From assembly GCA_035536935.1 (NCBI GenBank), contig DATLNC010000081.1, positions 1 through 64,000 of the forward strand: a DNA stretch of 64,000 nucleotides, read 5' to 3'. The position numbers and the translations under genes were made by a program. The DNA comes from DATMER01 sp035536935 (GTDB lineage Bacteria > Acidobacteriota > Thermoanaerobaculia > Multivoradales > UBA5704). The notes beneath the pieces were generated by a model. The model was not told where the DNA came from. It did not search any database and was given only the letters and a program-made list of their open reading frames with translations. This document shows, piece by piece, positions 35,203 to 42,212 of this stretch. Each line of letters begins with the position of its first letter. Positions within the stretch are counted from its first letter, which is position 1.

Positions 35203-37120
35203 GGAGGCGCTCCATCACGGTGCGCAGGCCCGGCACCAGGGCCGCAAGCAGCGGCTCGGAACGCACCCGCACCTCGGCCTTGCCCCACATGCCGTCGTGA
35301 AGCTCGTAGCGCTTGCCGTCCGCTTCGAAGGCGACATCCGGGAAGCGGGCCTCGACCAGCACGACGGGGCCGGTCAGGGGGACGGCCGTGGCCACCTCGG
35401 GGCCGAGCAGGCGCCGCGCCTCCTCGGGGTCCACCACCTCCTCGGCGACCGCCGTGATCGCGAGGCGCTGCGGAGCGTGGCCGTAGCCGCGCAGCTCGAG
35501 GATGAGGGGCATCCTGGCGCGCAGAAGGGGCCGGTGCTCGCCCGGAAGCACGGCCATCAACACTGGCAGGGACGCCGAGGACACGGCTCCGGTCAAGGAC
35601 AGAAGGATGTCGCCCGAGCCGACGTGCTGGTTCGGCCGGCTGCGCACGTCGCGGACGAGGCCCGCCCGCGGCGCCCTGACCACCCGTTCCTCGACGCGGG
35701 AGCGGGCGAGGTCCCGCTCGGCTTGAAGCCCGATCAGGACCTGGGACGGCCCTGGCGCCGACAGGTCGCGCAGGTGCTCGATGAGTTGCAGGTCCCACTC
35801 GCGCTCGATGCGCTGCAGCTCGGCGGTCTCGCGGGCGCTCTGGAAGCGGACGAGAGGCTGGCCGGCGGCCACGCGGTCGCCGGGCCGCACCTCGACCGCG
35901 GTCACGATGCCCTCCTGGTTCGCCGTCACCTCCGTGCGTCCGGAGAGCCGCACCACCGCCGGGCCGGTGGCGTACTCGTCGATCGTCCCCACCAGGGAAT
36001 AGGTCAGGAAGGCCACGACCAGGGCAACCAGGAGCCAGAACGTCGAGTTGGTCCAGCGCGGGGAGAGGCGCAGCCAGTCCCCCTCCCGCGAGCCCATCGT
36101 GACGTGGTATTCGACGGCCTCCTCGCGGAAGACCTCCGCCGCCCGCTCGTGGAGCTCGCGGTCGAGCAACCGGCCTTCCCCATCCAGCCTGGCCTCCAGG
36201 TCGAGCTGCGCCAGAGGCGGCGCCACCGTAGCAGCGAGGAGCTCCATCGCGGCCTCATCGGACGGGGAGAAAGGAGGGCGGCCAGGATCCCGGACTGAGC
36301 AGAGCACCGCGAGGACCCGGTTCTCGTCGAGAGCGCGGACTGGCACTGCCAGCAGGTGCTCGCAGCTTCCGCCCAGGGGATCATCGGCCTCGCGCTCGTA
36401 GCGCGGGTCCTCGGTCGCCCGCTCGACCCGGACCGGACGACCCGTGTGCGCGACGAAGCTGACCAGCCCGACCGCGGAGCTTTCGTGCCGTTCCTCGCCT
36501 TCGAGTCCGGTGTTCCGCGACCAGAGCACTTCGCGCGCGGGATCGTGGAGCAGGCAGTAGGTGCGGTCTGCTTCGACGGCTTCCTCCATGGCGAGCTGCA
36601 GCAGCTCGCCGGCGCTCGCCAGATCGGGTTGGACGGCGACACGCCGAGCTACCTGGAGAACTTGGCGCAGCCCGGCCGGAGCCGGCTCCTCTGCGATGGA
36701 TCGGCGCCGGGCCAAGGCGCTCAGGACGAGCTCGGACAGCTCCCGAGGCGGCAGCTCCCCCTGGCTGAGATAGAAGAGCCGGTCCTCGTCGATCAGGTCC
36801 TGAAACAGCTCCGGCTGCGGACCGGCGGCGGTCAGCAGCACGAGAGGATGATTGCCGGCCGGATCGTCGAGCAGGGCGCGCGCTTCAAGGGGGGACAGGA
36901 GACGCCCAAAGCAGAGGACCGCCACCTCTTTGCCCTGCAGCGCCGTTCGTGCCTCGGACAGCAAGCGCGCTGTCGCCACCCGGCAGTCGTCTTCGAGGAG
37001 CGAGCGCAGCTCCGCCGTCTCCGCCTCTCCAAAGCCGGCGAGCAGAACCAGCGGCAGGATCTGCGCTCCGGAGGCAGGAACCCCTGGGAAGTGTCTCAGC
37101 GGTTTCGCCTCGCTCGCCAT
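35195..37120 (-). CDS. Membrane fusion protein (HlyD-like) with N-terminal pseudo-receiver and GAF domains
   Basis: A 641-residue chimera. Residues ~18-137 fold like a receiver (LPLVLLAGFGEAETAELRS) but lack the phospho-acceptor Asp. Residues ~147-310 form a GAF domain (VGLVSFVAHTGRPVRV, LLAVPVRALDENRVLAVLC). One transmembrane helix follows near 355-377, and then a periplasmic HlyD-like adaptor with two half-lipoyl motifs (ANQEGIVTAVEVRPGDRVAAGQ, then VRAPRAGLVRDV). It is thus a secretion adaptor with a cytoplasmic sensor-like module. ATG 37120 is preferred; the frame continues upstream to 37369 but without a ribosome site. It heads the hlyD-lanT-lanB transcript. Confidence 0.87.
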   Translation of the reverse strand: MASEAKPLRHFPGVPASGAQILPLVLLAGFGEAETAELRSLLEDDCRVATARLLSEARTALQGKEVAVLCFGRLLSPLEARALLDDPAGNHPLVLLTAAGPQPELFQDLIDEDRLFYLSQGELPPRELSELVLSALARRRSIAEEPAPAGLRQVLQVARRVAVQPDLASAGELLQLAMEEAVEADRTYCLLHDPAREVLWSRNTGLEGEERHESSAVGLVSFVAHTGRPVRVERATEDPRYEREADDPLGGSCEHLLAVPVRALDENRVLAVLCSVRDPGRPPFSPSDEAAMELLAATVAPPLAQLDLEARLDGEGRLLDRELHERAAEVFREEAVEYHVTMGSREGDWLRLSPRWTNSTFWLLVALVVAFLTYSLVGTIDEYATGPAVVRLSGRTEVTANQEGIVTAVEVRPGDRVAAGQPLVRFQSARETAELQRIEREWDLQLIEHLRDLSAPGPSQVLIGLQAERDLARSRVEERVVRAPRAGLVRDVRSRPNQHVGSGDILLSLTGAVSSASLPVLMAVLPGEHRPLLRARMPLILELRGYGHAPQRLAITAVAEEVVDPEEARRLLGPEVATAVPLTGPVVLVEARFPDVAFEADGKRYELHDGMWGKAEVRVRSEPLLAALVPGLRTVMERLRG

Positions 37121-37155
37121 TGTGTTCTTCTTTCGCGGATGCTCCAGAGCCGCAA

Positions 37156-37185
37156 AGTCTAGAGGCCGGCGCTCTCCCGGGTCAA
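37156..37185 (-). promoter_or_regulatory. Possible sigma70-type promoter for hlyD-lanT-lanB
   Basis: On the minus strand TTGACC (37180-37185) and TAGACT (37156-37161) are separated by 18 bp, about 30 nt upstream of the hlyD start. Motif match only. Confidence 0.4.
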
Positions 37186-37275
37186 GCGCACGACATCGGC
37201 AGATCGAGCACTGAAGGATGACCGGCTCGATTTTTCGGGGCAGCGGCACCTCAACAAGAAAGGGAGGAGAATAAA

Positions 37276-37482
37276 ATGAGGAAGAAGAAGCTAGCTCTGC
37301 ACCGAGAGACATTGCGGCATCTTTCTGCGCAAGGCCTGAAAGCGGCCGCAGGGGGGACCTCGTGGTCAAATGACGTTTCGCGCTGTTACGAAGGCGGGCC
37401 TACCCGGGTAGATGGGTGCCAATACACCCAGGATATTCACTGCCAGAATACAGATGTTTCGTGGTGCGTGTGCGAAATGTAA
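37276..37482 (+). CDS. lanA1: Class I lanthipeptide precursor 1
   Basis: A 68-residue precursor. The leader (1-27) has the basic L-x-L-x-R-E-T-L-R-x-L motif and ends in AAAGG, the site for the C39 exporter. The core (28-68) has five Cys (37, 48, 56, 64, 66) and eight Ser/Thr. Three units of eight residues repeat the pattern Thr-x4-Cys: Thr43-Cys48, Thr51-Cys56 and Thr59-Cys64, predicting three methyllanthionine rings of equal size. Cys37 and Cys66 are left for another ring (Ser29/31/35) or a disulfide. The strong ribosome site GGGAGGAG lies six bases upstream. A stable hairpin follows, then the adaptor and lanC genes. Confidence 0.92.
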   Translation: MRKKKLALHRETLRHLSAQGLKAAAGGTSWSNDVSRCYEGGPTRVDGCQYTQDIHCQNTDVSWCVCEM

Positions 37483-37501
37483 AACAGGCTTAGGGTGAAG
37501 A

Positions 37502-37523
37502 GGGCGGCCTGCCAGGGCCGCCC
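37502..37523 (+). terminator. Hairpin attenuator after lanA1
   Basis: GGGCGGCC (37502-37509) pairs with GGCCGCCC (37516-37523) around a six-base loop, 20 nt after the lanA1 stop. No real T-tract follows, so partial termination or protection of the lanA1 mRNA is more likely than a full stop. That would give much more precursor than modification enzyme. Confidence 0.6.
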
Positions 37524-37562
37524 GTTGGTTAAGCACATTTAAAGCGGTTACTATCCTGTCCC

Positions 37563-38468
37563 GTGACCTGCCTACGTGTCCTGACATTCTGCGGCATCGC
37601 AGTCGTACTTGCCGTCCCCTCCGGATGCAGGAGGGCTCCACAACCGACCGAGGCGGGCGGAGCCGCGGAGACGCGCCCCGGAACGGCTGCGCCCTCCCTT
37701 GCCACGCCCGAGCGGGACGCGGGCTTCCTCGGCGTCGTCCTGCCCCGGCAGAGCGTGGACGTGGCGCCCGAGGTTTCGGGCCGGATCGAGCAGATCCGCG
37801 TGCGCGAGGGCGACAGGGTCCGGCGCGGACAGACGGTCGCCGTCCTCGGCCTGGCGGAGATCCAGCAGGAAGTGACGATGACCGAGGCCAACCTGCGCGC
37901 GGTCGAAGCGGAAGTTTCCAGGAGCCGGCTGGAGCTCGCCGATGCCGACAATCGCCTGTCGCGCCGGCTCAGCTTCCCTGAAGCGTTTCCCCAGGAAGAG
38001 ATGCGGCAGGCGGAGATCCAGAAGCAGATGGCGCAAGCCGGTCTGGAAGCCGCCCAGGCCCGGGCCTCTGAGCAGCGGGCGCGCGTGGCCCAGGCGCGGG
38101 GCAAGCTTGCCAGGGCCGAGGTGCGCGCTCCCGCCGACGGCACGGTGGCGCGCCGCTACCTGGAGCCGGGCGCGCTCGCCGGCCCCGGACTGCCGATCGT
38201 GCGCCTGATCAGCGGAGTGAGCCTGATCGTGCGCTTCGCCGCTCCCCCGGAGCAAGCCAGGTCCATGAGCGCCGGAGAGCCCGTGCTGGTCGAGCTCGAC
38301 GGGGCGGACCTGCCGGCAACCATCGAGCAGGTGTCCCCGGAGGTCGATCCTCCCTCCGGCATGGTGATCTTGGTCGCGATTCTGGACCCTGCGGCCAATG
38401 CCGCGGATACCGCTGGCCGGGTCAAGCCCGGCTCGGTCGTGAGAGTTCGCAAAGGAGCTGGTCGATGA
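37563..38468 (+). CDS. Periplasmic adaptor lipoprotein (HlyD/RND MFP type)
   Basis: A 301-residue membrane fusion protein. It begins with a lipoprotein signal (lipobox AVPSGC, Cys22). The lipoyl half VAPEVSGRIEQIRVREGDRVRRGQ is followed by a coiled-coil hairpin rich in Ala/Glu/Arg (~105-185), the second lipoyl half RAPADGTVARRYLEPG, and a beta-barrel. The start is probably GTG 37563; no good ribosome site is seen. It overlaps lanC by four bases (ATGA), so it is coupled to lanC, and it gives the locus a second adaptor besides the GAF-HlyD protein. Whether it serves the lanthipeptide exporter or an efflux/immunity pump is unknown. Confidence 0.85.
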   Translation: MTCLRVLTFCGIAVVLAVPSGCRRAPQPTEAGGAAETRPGTAAPSLATPERDAGFLGVVLPRQSVDVAPEVSGRIEQIRVREGDRVRRGQTVAVLGLAEIQQEVTMTEANLRAVEAEVSRSRLELADADNRLSRRLSFPEAFPQEEMRQAEIQKQMAQAGLEAAQARASEQRARVAQARGKLARAEVRAPADGTVARRYLEPGALAGPGLPIVRLISGVSLIVRFAAPPEQARSMSAGEPVLVELDGADLPATIEQVSPEVDPPSGMVILVAILDPAANAADTAGRVKPGSVVRVRKGAGR

Positions 38469-39802
38469 TGGAATCGAGACTCTGGCGTCCGTTGCTGGAA
38501 GGGGAGCTCGCGAAGCAGGCCTGGGAGGCGGTGAGCGCGATCGCGCAGGCCCTCGACGAGGTCCAGGCGGATTTCGTCGTGGGCAGCGGCGCGGCGGACG
38601 CTGCACTCTTCTATGGTTATCTCGCCAAAGCGCTCGCCAAGGAAGCCAAGGAAAAGGACACCGAGGCCGAGCATCATGCCGAGCGGGCGGAAGAGCTGCT
38701 CGAAGGCGCCGTCGAGGCTCTCGCCACCATACCCATGCGCGCCGCGCTCTACGGGGGGTTCACAGGCATCGCCTGGACCGCGGAGCACCTCAACCGGCTG
38801 CTCGGGGACGAGGAGGAGCAGGAGGCGAGCGGCGAAGACGAAGACATGAACGAAGAGATCGACCAGGCCCTCCTCACGGCGCTGGGGCGCCCATCCTGGG
38901 CAGGCGACTATGACCTCATCAGCGGGCTCGTCGGGTTCGGCGTCTACGCGCTGGAGCGCTTCCCCCGCCCCTCGGCCGTGCGCTGCCTCGAAGCCATCGT
39001 CGACCGCCTGGACGAGAGCGCCGAGAAGAATGGACAGGAGGTCACCTGGTTCACTCCCCCCGAGATGATGCCAACCCTCAACCGCGACAACTCGCCCCAT
39101 GGGCATTACAACCTGGGAGTGGCGCACGGGGTCCCTGGTGTGATCGCCCTGCTGGCCGACGCCTGCCGCCTGGGCATTCGGGAAGAACGGGCGCGCCCCA
39201 TGCTCGAAGGCGCGGTGCGCTGGCTTGTGGCGCAGCCTCTCGCGGAGCAGAAAGGAGCATGCTACCCCGCCTGGGTCGGCCCCGGCGTCGAACGGCGGCC
39301 CTCCCGCCTGGCCTGGTGCTACGGTGACCCGGGGATCGCCGCGATCCTGCTCTACGCTGCCCGTGCCACCGGGATGGAGGAGTGGGAGAGCGCGGCCTTG
39401 AAGATCGCCGCCCGGGCGGCCAGCGCCGAGCCTGAAGACTCCGGTATCCGGGACGCCGGGCTGTGCCACGGCGCTTTCGGGCTTGCCCACCTGTACAACC
39501 GCATCCACCAGGCCGGCGGAGGCGAGCTGTTCGCGGACGCCGCGCGCCTCTGGTACCGGCTCGGGCTCGAGATGCGCAGACCGGAGGGCGATATTGGCGA
39601 TATTGCCGGCATTGCCGGCTTCGCAGCCTGGCGGCCCGACTCGGATATGAGCCCGGGCTGGGAAGCGGACCCCGGATTCCTGACCGGTGCTGCCGGTGTC
39701 GGTCTGGCCCTGCTGGCCGCCGTCACCCCGGTCGAGCCGGAGTGGGACCGCCTCCTGATGGTCGCGATCCCACCCCGGGAGCTCAGGCCTGGAAAAATCT
39801 AG
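38465..39802 (+). CDS. lanC: Lanthionine synthetase C family cyclase (LanC)
   Basis: A 445-residue zinc enzyme that adds Cys thiols to dehydro-residues to make (methyl)lanthionine rings. The zinc ligands are visible as Cys285 in AWCYGDPG and Cys334-His335 in GLCHGAFGLAH, and an active-site His lies in GVAHGVPG near residue 221. GG-rich repeats of the alpha/alpha toroid are spread along the chain. A charged Glu-rich insertion at ~115-130 is unusual. It is coupled to the adaptor gene upstream and overlaps the 3' end of the convergent second precursor by four bases. Confidence 0.95.
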   Translation: MMESRLWRPLLEGELAKQAWEAVSAIAQALDEVQADFVVGSGAADAALFYGYLAKALAKEAKEKDTEAEHHAERAEELLEGAVEALATIPMRAALYGGFTGIAWTAEHLNRLLGDEEEQEASGEDEDMNEEIDQALLTALGRPSWAGDYDLISGLVGFGVYALERFPRPSAVRCLEAIVDRLDESAEKNGQEVTWFTPPEMMPTLNRDNSPHGHYNLGVAHGVPGVIALLADACRLGIREERARPMLEGAVRWLVAQPLAEQKGACYPAWVGPGVERRPSRLAWCYGDPGIAAILLYAARATGMEEWESAALKIAARAASAEPEDSGIRDAGLCHGAFGLAHLYNRIHQAGGGELFADAARLWYRLGLEMRRPEGDIGDIAGIAGFAAWRPDSDMSPGWEADPGFLTGAAGVGLALLAAVTPVEPEWDRLLMVAIPPRELRPGKI

Positions 39803-39963
39803 CAGCAGTTGCTCTGCATGGTGCCGCAGCGAAACGTCACCGTATCGCAACTGTTCTGGAGGGTGGCGCCGCCCACGGCGCCCCGGAGATCGCTCTCCGT
39901 CAGGTTGCGCAGCGTCTCGCGGTTGAGCTTCAGCTTCTCCAGCTTCAGGTCCTTCTTCTTCAT
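39799..39963 (-). CDS. lanA2: Class I lanthipeptide precursor 2 (54 residues)
   Basis: A short gene encoding a leader of 32 residues with the same L-K-L-N-R-E-T-L-R-N-L type motif as precursor 1, ending in GAVGG, and a 22-residue core. The core repeats Thr-x4-Cys three times at a seven-residue period: Thr34-Cys39, Thr41-Cys46 and Thr48-Cys53, with a final Cys54. Start ATG 39963 is preceded by AAGGAG. It is on the opposite strand from lanC, sharing the last four bases, so it needs its own promoter; a strong hairpin lies just upstream. Its leader and core logic match precursor 1, so the same LanB, LanC and LanT probably process it. Confidence 0.9.
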   Translation of the reverse strand: MKKKDLKLEKLKLNRETLRNLTESDLRGAVGGATLQNSCDTVTFRCGTMQSNCC

Positions 39964-39981
39964 GAAATTCTCCTTCGAGCC

Positions 39982-40005
39982 GGGCCGGGGTTCAATCCCC
40001 GGCCC
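39982..40005 (-). promoter_or_regulatory. Perfect 9-bp hairpin in the leader region of lanA2
   Basis: GGGCCGGGG (39982-39990) and CCCCGGCCC (39997-40005) form a perfect stem with a TTCAAT loop, ending about 18 bases before the lanA2 start and just ahead of its AAGGAG site. It could stabilise the mRNA, attenuate transcription, or be the terminator of the cyclase gene at 40055-40792. Confidence 0.6.
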
Positions 40006-40054
40006 GCGGACGATCGCCTGAACACTAAAGACCCGGAATTTGCTGGGAAGTAAC

Positions 40055-40792
40055 CTACGTCGAAAAAACCGCGACCGCCCGCACAGGCGAGCCGGTCCCT
40101 CCGCGGATCCTGAGCGGCAGGCCGATGAAGCGGAAACGGCCGCGGCCGACGAGCTGGTGCAGGTTGATCATGTTCTCGTAATGCGTGAAGCCCAGCTCCC
40201 CGCAAATCTGATGCACTTCCTTGTTGGATACGTGCCTCACCCCCGGCGACGCCGTCTCCACGCCAAAAGCCGCGATCCTCTGCTGCCCCAGCCAGCGCGC
40301 TGCGTCGATGCTGACCCCCGGTCCGTTGTGCCAATCGGCCGTCCCGAAAGCGCGCCGGTAATGATCGGTATACAGAAGAACCGTATCCCCTGGCTTGATT
40401 TCCTCCGAAAGACCGCGGAGACTGCGCTCCAGATCGGCTGGCTCGATCAAGTCCCGCAGGCCTTTGTGAGACAGGTCCAGGCAGATGCCCTCTGTATAGA
40501 ACATCGTCAGAGGCATCGTGTCGATCGACTGTCCCCGGTACTGGCGTGCCATGTGGTTGATGGCATCGACGTGCGTGCCGGTGTGCTCGCCCAATTCCAG
40601 CCGGTTCACGGCGGGTGATACGACGTCGCTGTCCGTGATGCCGTCCCACTCTTCGTGCGACACGTGCATGGTGATGGCCACTTCCGGCAGGCCGGGGAAC
40701 ACCGGCATGCCTGGAAAGATCTCCTGGCTCAAATCGACGATTTCGAGCCTTCCCGATGGCGGCAAGGCGGTTTTTTCTGGACTGGTGGTCAT
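40055..40792 (-). CDS. Cyclase family protein (kynurenine formamidase-like)
   Basis: A 245-residue metal-dependent hydrolase of the cyclase/arylformamidase family. The metal-binding motif HTGTHVDAINH is present near residue 69-79, with IVDLSQEIFPGMPVFPG at the N-terminus and LPLRIRGGTGSPVRAVAVF at the end, all family hallmarks. ATG 40792 follows GAAGGG. The frame continues upstream through array B without a stop as far as 41332, so an N-terminal heptapeptide-repeat extension is conceivable. Members hydrolyse N-formylkynurenine or similar cyclic amides; the substrate here is unknown. It is divergent from vapB2. Confidence 0.87.
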   Translation of the reverse strand: MTTSPEKTALPPSGRLEIVDLSQEIFPGMPVFPGLPEVAITMHVSHEEWDGITDSDVVSPAVNRLELGEHTGTHVDAINHMARQYRGQSIDTMPLTMFYTEGICLDLSHKGLRDLIEPADLERSLRGLSEEIKPGDTVLLYTDHYRRAFGTADWHNGPGVSIDAARWLGQQRIAAFGVETASPGVRHVSNKEVHQICGELGFTHYENMINLHQLVGRGRFRFIGLPLRIRGGTGSPVRAVAVFST

Positions 40793-40805
40793 GTCGCACC
40801 CTTCT

Positions 40806-41046
40806 TTCTCGTACGAGAATCCATGATTTTCGCACGAAAATTCTATTTTCACGGGCGCAAAAAGTAAATTTTCGTACGAAAATTTAAAATTCTCGCACAA
40901 GAAAAACTCTTCGCTGTACGAAAAAACTAAATTTTCGTACGAAAATTTAGAATTGTTGTACGAGAATTTGATTTTTTCGTACGAAAAAAGCTCTTGAAAG
41001 CCCCGGAAAAGTGTTTTTTCGTACGAAAATTCTTTTTTCTTGTGCG
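40806..41046. repeat. Array B: CGTACG palindromes phased at exactly 21 bp, between the cyclase gene and vapBC2
   Basis: Cores start at 40810, 40831, 40852, 40873, 40894, 40915, 40936, 40957, 40978, 41020 and 41041, i.e. 40810 + 21k with only register 40999 lacking a core. The best units extend to TTTTCGTACGAAAA, others read CGCACG, TGTACG or CGGGCG. The region is very AT-rich against a GC-rich background. The first core lies 18 bp from the cyclase start. On the minus strand it is open in frame with the cyclase, giving repeated F-S-Y-E-N/K heptapeptides. It fills the whole 294-bp gap between cyclase and vapB2. Confidence 0.93.
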
Positions 41047-41086
41047 GCGAGCGGCGGTTTGCTAGGCTTCGAGGCAGGAGATTCCG

Positions 41087-41329
41087 ATGCCGCCTACCAA
41101 TCTCGACCTCGACCAGAAGCTCGTTGCCGAAGCCATGCGCGCGACCGGCCTGCGCACCAAGAAGGCCGTGGTGGAAGAGGGCTTGCGCGCCCTCATCCGG
41201 CTCAACGGCCAGCAGGACGTGCGCCGGTTGCGGGGGATGATGCAGTGGGAGGAACCCGAGCCGGAGCCGGCCGCGCCCGCGCCGGAAAAGACCGCCAAGA
41301 AAGGCAAGGGCGGTGCAGATCCTCGTTGA
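41087..41329 (+). CDS. vapB: VapB family antitoxin (PF09957-like), module 2
   Basis: An 80-residue ribbon-helix-helix antitoxin, paralogue of the one at 23468-23707. The DNA-contacting strand TNLDLD is nearly the same as TNIDLD in module 1, and RTKKAVVEEGLRALIRL is shared. The tail is Pro/Glu then Lys-rich. AGGAG precedes ATG 41087. The vapC start lies inside its 3' end. The near-identical strand fits the shared GTAC core of the two upstream arrays, while the flanks differ. Confidence 0.88.
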   Translation: MPPTNLDLDQKLVAEAMRATGLRTKKAVVEEGLRALIRLNGQQDVRRLRGMMQWEEPEPEPAAPAPEKTAKKGKGGADPR

Positions 41330-41738
41330 CACCTCGGTCTGGATGGACTACTTCGAGGGGCGTGCCACCACGCAGACCGAGTGGCTGGACCTCGCCCTCG
41401 GCCGCGAGTGGCTGGTGACGGCCGATCTGATCGTGGGCGAGGTGCTGAGCGGGATTGACGGCATTGACGCAACTGCGCGCGACCGGCAGTGGAAGGAGGC
41501 CCGCCGCGCGCTGCGGAGGTTTCGGATCTACCCCCTCGGCGGGCTCGCGCTGACGCTGCGGTGCGCCGAGCACCAGCGCCGGCTGCGCTCCGAAGGCGCC
41601 CCGGTGCCCGGACTGGTGGACTGCCTCATCGCGACCTTCTGCATCCAGGCGGGCATCCCCCTCCTCCACAACGACCCCGCCTTCCAGCCGTTCGAGCGCT
41701 ACCTGGCGCTCGCGCCCTACGATCTGAAGAAGGCTTGA
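41313..41738 (+). CDS. vapC: VapC family PIN-domain ribonuclease toxin, module 2
   Basis: A 141-residue PIN nuclease. Acidic residues of the active site appear in ILVDTSVWMDYF, LIVGEVLSG and LLHNDPAF. It overlaps vapB2 by 17 bp, the same arrangement as module 1, and shares the blocks IATFCI and PFERYL with the other toxin. A small hairpin TGCCCC-GAA-GGGGCA follows the stop (41747-41761) and may terminate the operon. Confidence 0.9.
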   Translation: MQILVDTSVWMDYFEGRATTQTEWLDLALGREWLVTADLIVGEVLSGIDGIDATARDRQWKEARRALRRFRIYPLGGLALTLRCAEHQRRLRSEGAPVPGLVDCLIATFCIQAGIPLLHNDPAFQPFERYLALAPYDLKKA

Positions 41739-41746
41739 GCGAGTTG

Positions 41747-42080
41747 TGCCCCGAAGGGGCACCAACCTGTAGCCCCAGCCCCATACCCTCACACACATCT
41801 CAGCCCGTAGAGTAGTCAGCCCCGGTAGGGGCGACGGCGTGTAGCCCCCGGCTTCAGCCGGGGGTTGGGGAAACCCCATTACCCCAAGCCCCGCAGGGGC
41901 GACGGCAGAAGCCCCGCGCGAGCCGTAGCCCCCAACCCGTGGCGGGGCTTTCGCCCCTGGCCCATGCCGTCGCCCCTACGGGCTCAGGGATGTTTTGGGG
42001 ATCGGTGACCCGGGGTCGCCGCGCCTGCGGCGCTCTGACCCCGGGCTACATGCCGTCGCCCGCTGCGGGGCTCATTCGCT
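41747..42080. repeat. REP-like mosaic of GC palindromes in a gene-free region
   Basis: The 474 bp between vapC2 and the next gene hold no credible gene but several hairpins. These are TGCCCC/GGGGCA at 41747-41761, CCCCCGGC/GCCGGGGG around TTCA at 41845-41864, GGGGC/GCCCC near 41944-41957, and a long CCCGGGGTC...GACCCCGGG stem at about 42010-42044. The phrases GGGGCGACGGC and its complement GCCGTCGCCCC recur in both orientations. This looks like an extragenic palindromic repeat mosaic. Confidence 0.75.
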
Positions 42081-42212
42081 GCCTATCTGACTGCCCGGCC
42101 TGAATTCACCTCCTCGCGGCACTTAGAGTTCTAGAGACGAACCCAACGTTGCGCCCCGCAGGCGCCGGACCATTCCGGCACCGGACCGTCCCGCGGATCG
42201 AGGAGGAGAAGG

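Noticed and set aside
31292..35457. Long plus-strand frames antisense to lanB and lanT
   Set aside because: Low-complexity Arg/Gly/Ala/Gln-rich translation without motifs; the minus strand encodes complete recognised enzymes.
39982..40005. tRNA T-arm (GGTTCAATCCC-like loop)
   Set aside because: The stem-loop has a six-base loop in a 9-bp stem and no acceptor, D or anticodon arm can be built around it.
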